Shown here piece after piece: positions 48,203-49,425 of a stretch of 49,425 bases of DNA; the first letter of the stretch is position 1, and every line of letters begins with the position of its first letter. The notes beneath the pieces were generated by a model. The model did not search any database, had not been told where the DNA came from, and was given only the letters and a program-made list of their open reading frames with translations. Source of the DNA: Alcanivorax quisquiliarum (lineage in GTDB: Bacteria; Pseudomonadota; Gammaproteobacteria; Pseudomonadales; Alcanivoracaceae); contig NZ_JALKII010000012.1 of the NCBI RefSeq assembly GCF_023051175.1, forward strand, positions 1-49,425. The letters run 5' to 3'. The position numbers were made by a program, and so were the translations under genes.

Positions 48203-49210
48203 ATGAAAAAAATGCTGAACCGCTCCCTGCTTGTGGCCGCATGCCTTGCACTGCTGCCATGGGCCAACCCCGTTCAGGCCAAGGCCCGAATCTGTGTGTG
48301 GGATATTGTCGGCAACGCTGGCCCGGCCATGCAGGCCATGCGCGAATGGCAGCTGGCCGCCATGGAGTGGGGGGTGGAAGCCGAGCTGATTCCGCATACC
48401 AACGAAGGGATCGCTGCCGAAGAACTCAAATCAGGCCAATGCGATGCGACATTGATGACCGGCATACGCGGGCGGCTGTTCAATCGCTACAGTGGCACCC
48501 TGGATTCCATCGGCAGTATTCCTGACAACGACCATTTGCGACTGTTGTTGCAAGTACTGGCGCACCCGCAAAGCGCCCCGCGCCTGGAGCAAGGCCCGTT
48601 CGCCGTGATGGGCATCGCCCCCGCCGGCGCTGCCTATATTTTTGTCAACGACCGCGAAATCAATACCCTGGCCAAAGCGGCAGGCAAGAAAGTGGCGGTG
48701 CTTGAATATGACCCCACCCAGGCACAGATGGTAGCGCAGGTGGGCGCCACGCCGGTGGCCTCGGATATCACCAACTTCTCCACTCGTTTCAATAACGGTC
48801 AGGTGGATGTGATCGGCGCACCGCTGGTCGCCTATAGCGCGCTGGAGCTGTATCGCGGCCTGTCGCCCAACGGCGCCATCATCAATTACCCGCTGATGCA
48901 GATCACGCTGCAATTGATCGCTAACAAAAACAGCTTCTCCAGCGAAGCAATGCAGAAATCCCGTGAATATTTCTTCAATAACTTTGACCGCATTCTGGAG
49001 CAGCTGAATCGCGAAGCGGGCGCCGTCGATCCGAAGTGGATGCAGGACATTCCAGAGGAAGACAAGCTGGAATACGAGCTGCTGATGCAGGAAGCGCGCA
49101 TCCAGCTGCGCGAGCAAGGCCACTACGATTCCGACATGCTAAGCCTGCAACGGCGCATCCGTTGCCGTATTGATGGCAGCCGTGGCGAGTGCACCAACCC
49201 GGTGGAATAA
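48203..49210 (+). CDS. Putative periplasmic solute-binding protein SBP4
   Basis: A 335-residue exported paralogue. Signal peptide about residues 1-26 (cleavage near VQA/KAR). Conserved phrases are ICVWDIVGNAGPAMQAM, ELKSGQCDATLMTGIRGR, APAGAAYIFVNDREINTLAKA, AGKKVAVLEYDPTQAQM, LELYRGLSPNGAIINYPL and IRCRIDGSRGECTNPVE, including the four cysteines. ATG at 48203 with AGGA 7 bases upstream; the frame extends further but without family sequence. Tandem with SBP3, it looks like a recent local duplicate with a separate promoter. Confidence 0.83.
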   Translation: MKKMLNRSLLVAACLALLPWANPVQAKARICVWDIVGNAGPAMQAMREWQLAAMEWGVEAELIPHTNEGIAAEELKSGQCDATLMTGIRGRLFNRYSGTLDSIGSIPDNDHLRLLLQVLAHPQSAPRLEQGPFAVMGIAPAGAAYIFVNDREINTLAKAAGKKVAVLEYDPTQAQMVAQVGATPVASDITNFSTRFNNGQVDVIGAPLVAYSALELYRGLSPNGAIINYPLMQITLQLIANKNSFSSEAMQKSREYFFNNFDRILEQLNREAGAVDPKWMQDIPEEDKLEYELLMQEARIQLREQGHYDSDMLSLQRRIRCRIDGSRGECTNPVE

Positions 49211-49220
49211 ACCACTTCTC

Positions 49221-49263
49221 AGGCCATGCCAGCCGGTGCATCAGCCAACACCGCGCATGGCCT
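49221..49263 (+). terminator. Possible terminator after SBP4
   Basis: Arms AGGCCATGC (49221-49229) and GCATGGCCT (49255-49263) pair perfectly across a 25-base loop just after the stop. There is no clear T tract. Confidence 0.45.
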
Positions 49264-49425
49264 CCCCTTGTGGGACAAACAAATCGTAGAACAGCCACAG
49301 GCCGGCCCGAAGAATAAGCGAATCAGCTTTTTGCTCCCCTCCCCCCTTGTGGGACAAGCGAAGCGCAGAACAGCCGCAGGCTGTCCCGAAGGGTGAGCGA
49401 ATCAGCTTTTTTCCTCCCCTCTCCC
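49264..49425. repeat. Dispersed repeat cores at the right edge
   Basis: Two consecutive partial cores (about 49263-49330 and 49336-49425) with CCCCTTGTGGGACAA, the AAGCGCAGAACAGCCGCAGG phrase and GGGTGAGCGAATCAGC. The element continues beyond the window. Confidence 0.8.

Overview
The window is GC-rich chromosomal DNA from a gammaproteobacterium. The central block, read on the minus strand from gyrA to pyrF (gyrA-serC-pheA-hisC-tyrA/aroA-cmk-rpsA-ihfB-lapA-lapB-pyrF), together with the plus-strand run mtaD-ubiG-mupP-yciK, has the gene order known from Pseudomonas (the PA3161-PA3173 neighbourhood) and its relatives. A lipase with its foldase, a polysaccharide locus beside ihfB, and several copies of an uncharacterised solute-binding family suggest an Alcanivorax-like marine or hydrocarbonoclastic lineage. 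The genus is an inference.

Layout. 1-7.5 kb (minus strand): capsule/exopolysaccharide export and control genes in the order wzi-wza-wzb-wzc-rfaH-EPS-type MarR regulator. They are followed by a 133-bp tandem duplication that carries an almost perfect ops element (the RfaH recruitment site) pointing off the left edge, then a DUF559 nuclease-like gene and a dispersed repeat. 7.9-9.0 kb: a ComEA-like helix-hairpin-helix protein and pyrF. 9.0-10.0 kb: non-coding repeats and an ISL3-type transposase remnant. 10.0-23.2 kb: the housekeeping block, minus strand. 23.5-27.0 kb: mtaD-ubiG-mupP-yciK, overlapping, plus strand.

27.2-38 kb is the most unusual part. It holds a periplasmic solute-binding protein (SBP1), an ABC1/UbiB-type kinase on the other strand, a lipoprotein, a second binding protein (SBP2), two nearly identical 718-residue permeases that fuse TRAP DctQ-like and DctM-like parts, and a 54-residue single-TM protein between the permeases. 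Nearly every gene here is followed by its own hairpin. 39-43.9 kb holds HIT, a small membrane protein, ycgN-ycgL-rnd, an SMP-30-like beta-propeller and gpmA. 44.0-46.5 kb holds a divergent lipase/foldase pair. Two more paralogous binding proteins (SBP3, SBP4) close the window. Four binding proteins, two permeases, a small TM protein and a lipoprotein thus look like one dispersed TRAP-like uptake or sensing system with several receptors. Its ligand is unknown; the lipase next to SBP3 hints at lipid-derived compounds, but this is only context.

Dispersed non-coding repeats with cores of the type CCCCTCTCC...GGAGAGGGG occur at 1-172, 9.0-9.5, 28.4-29.1, 38.2-38.9 and 49.3-49.4 kb. They are composite elements with two further conserved spacers.
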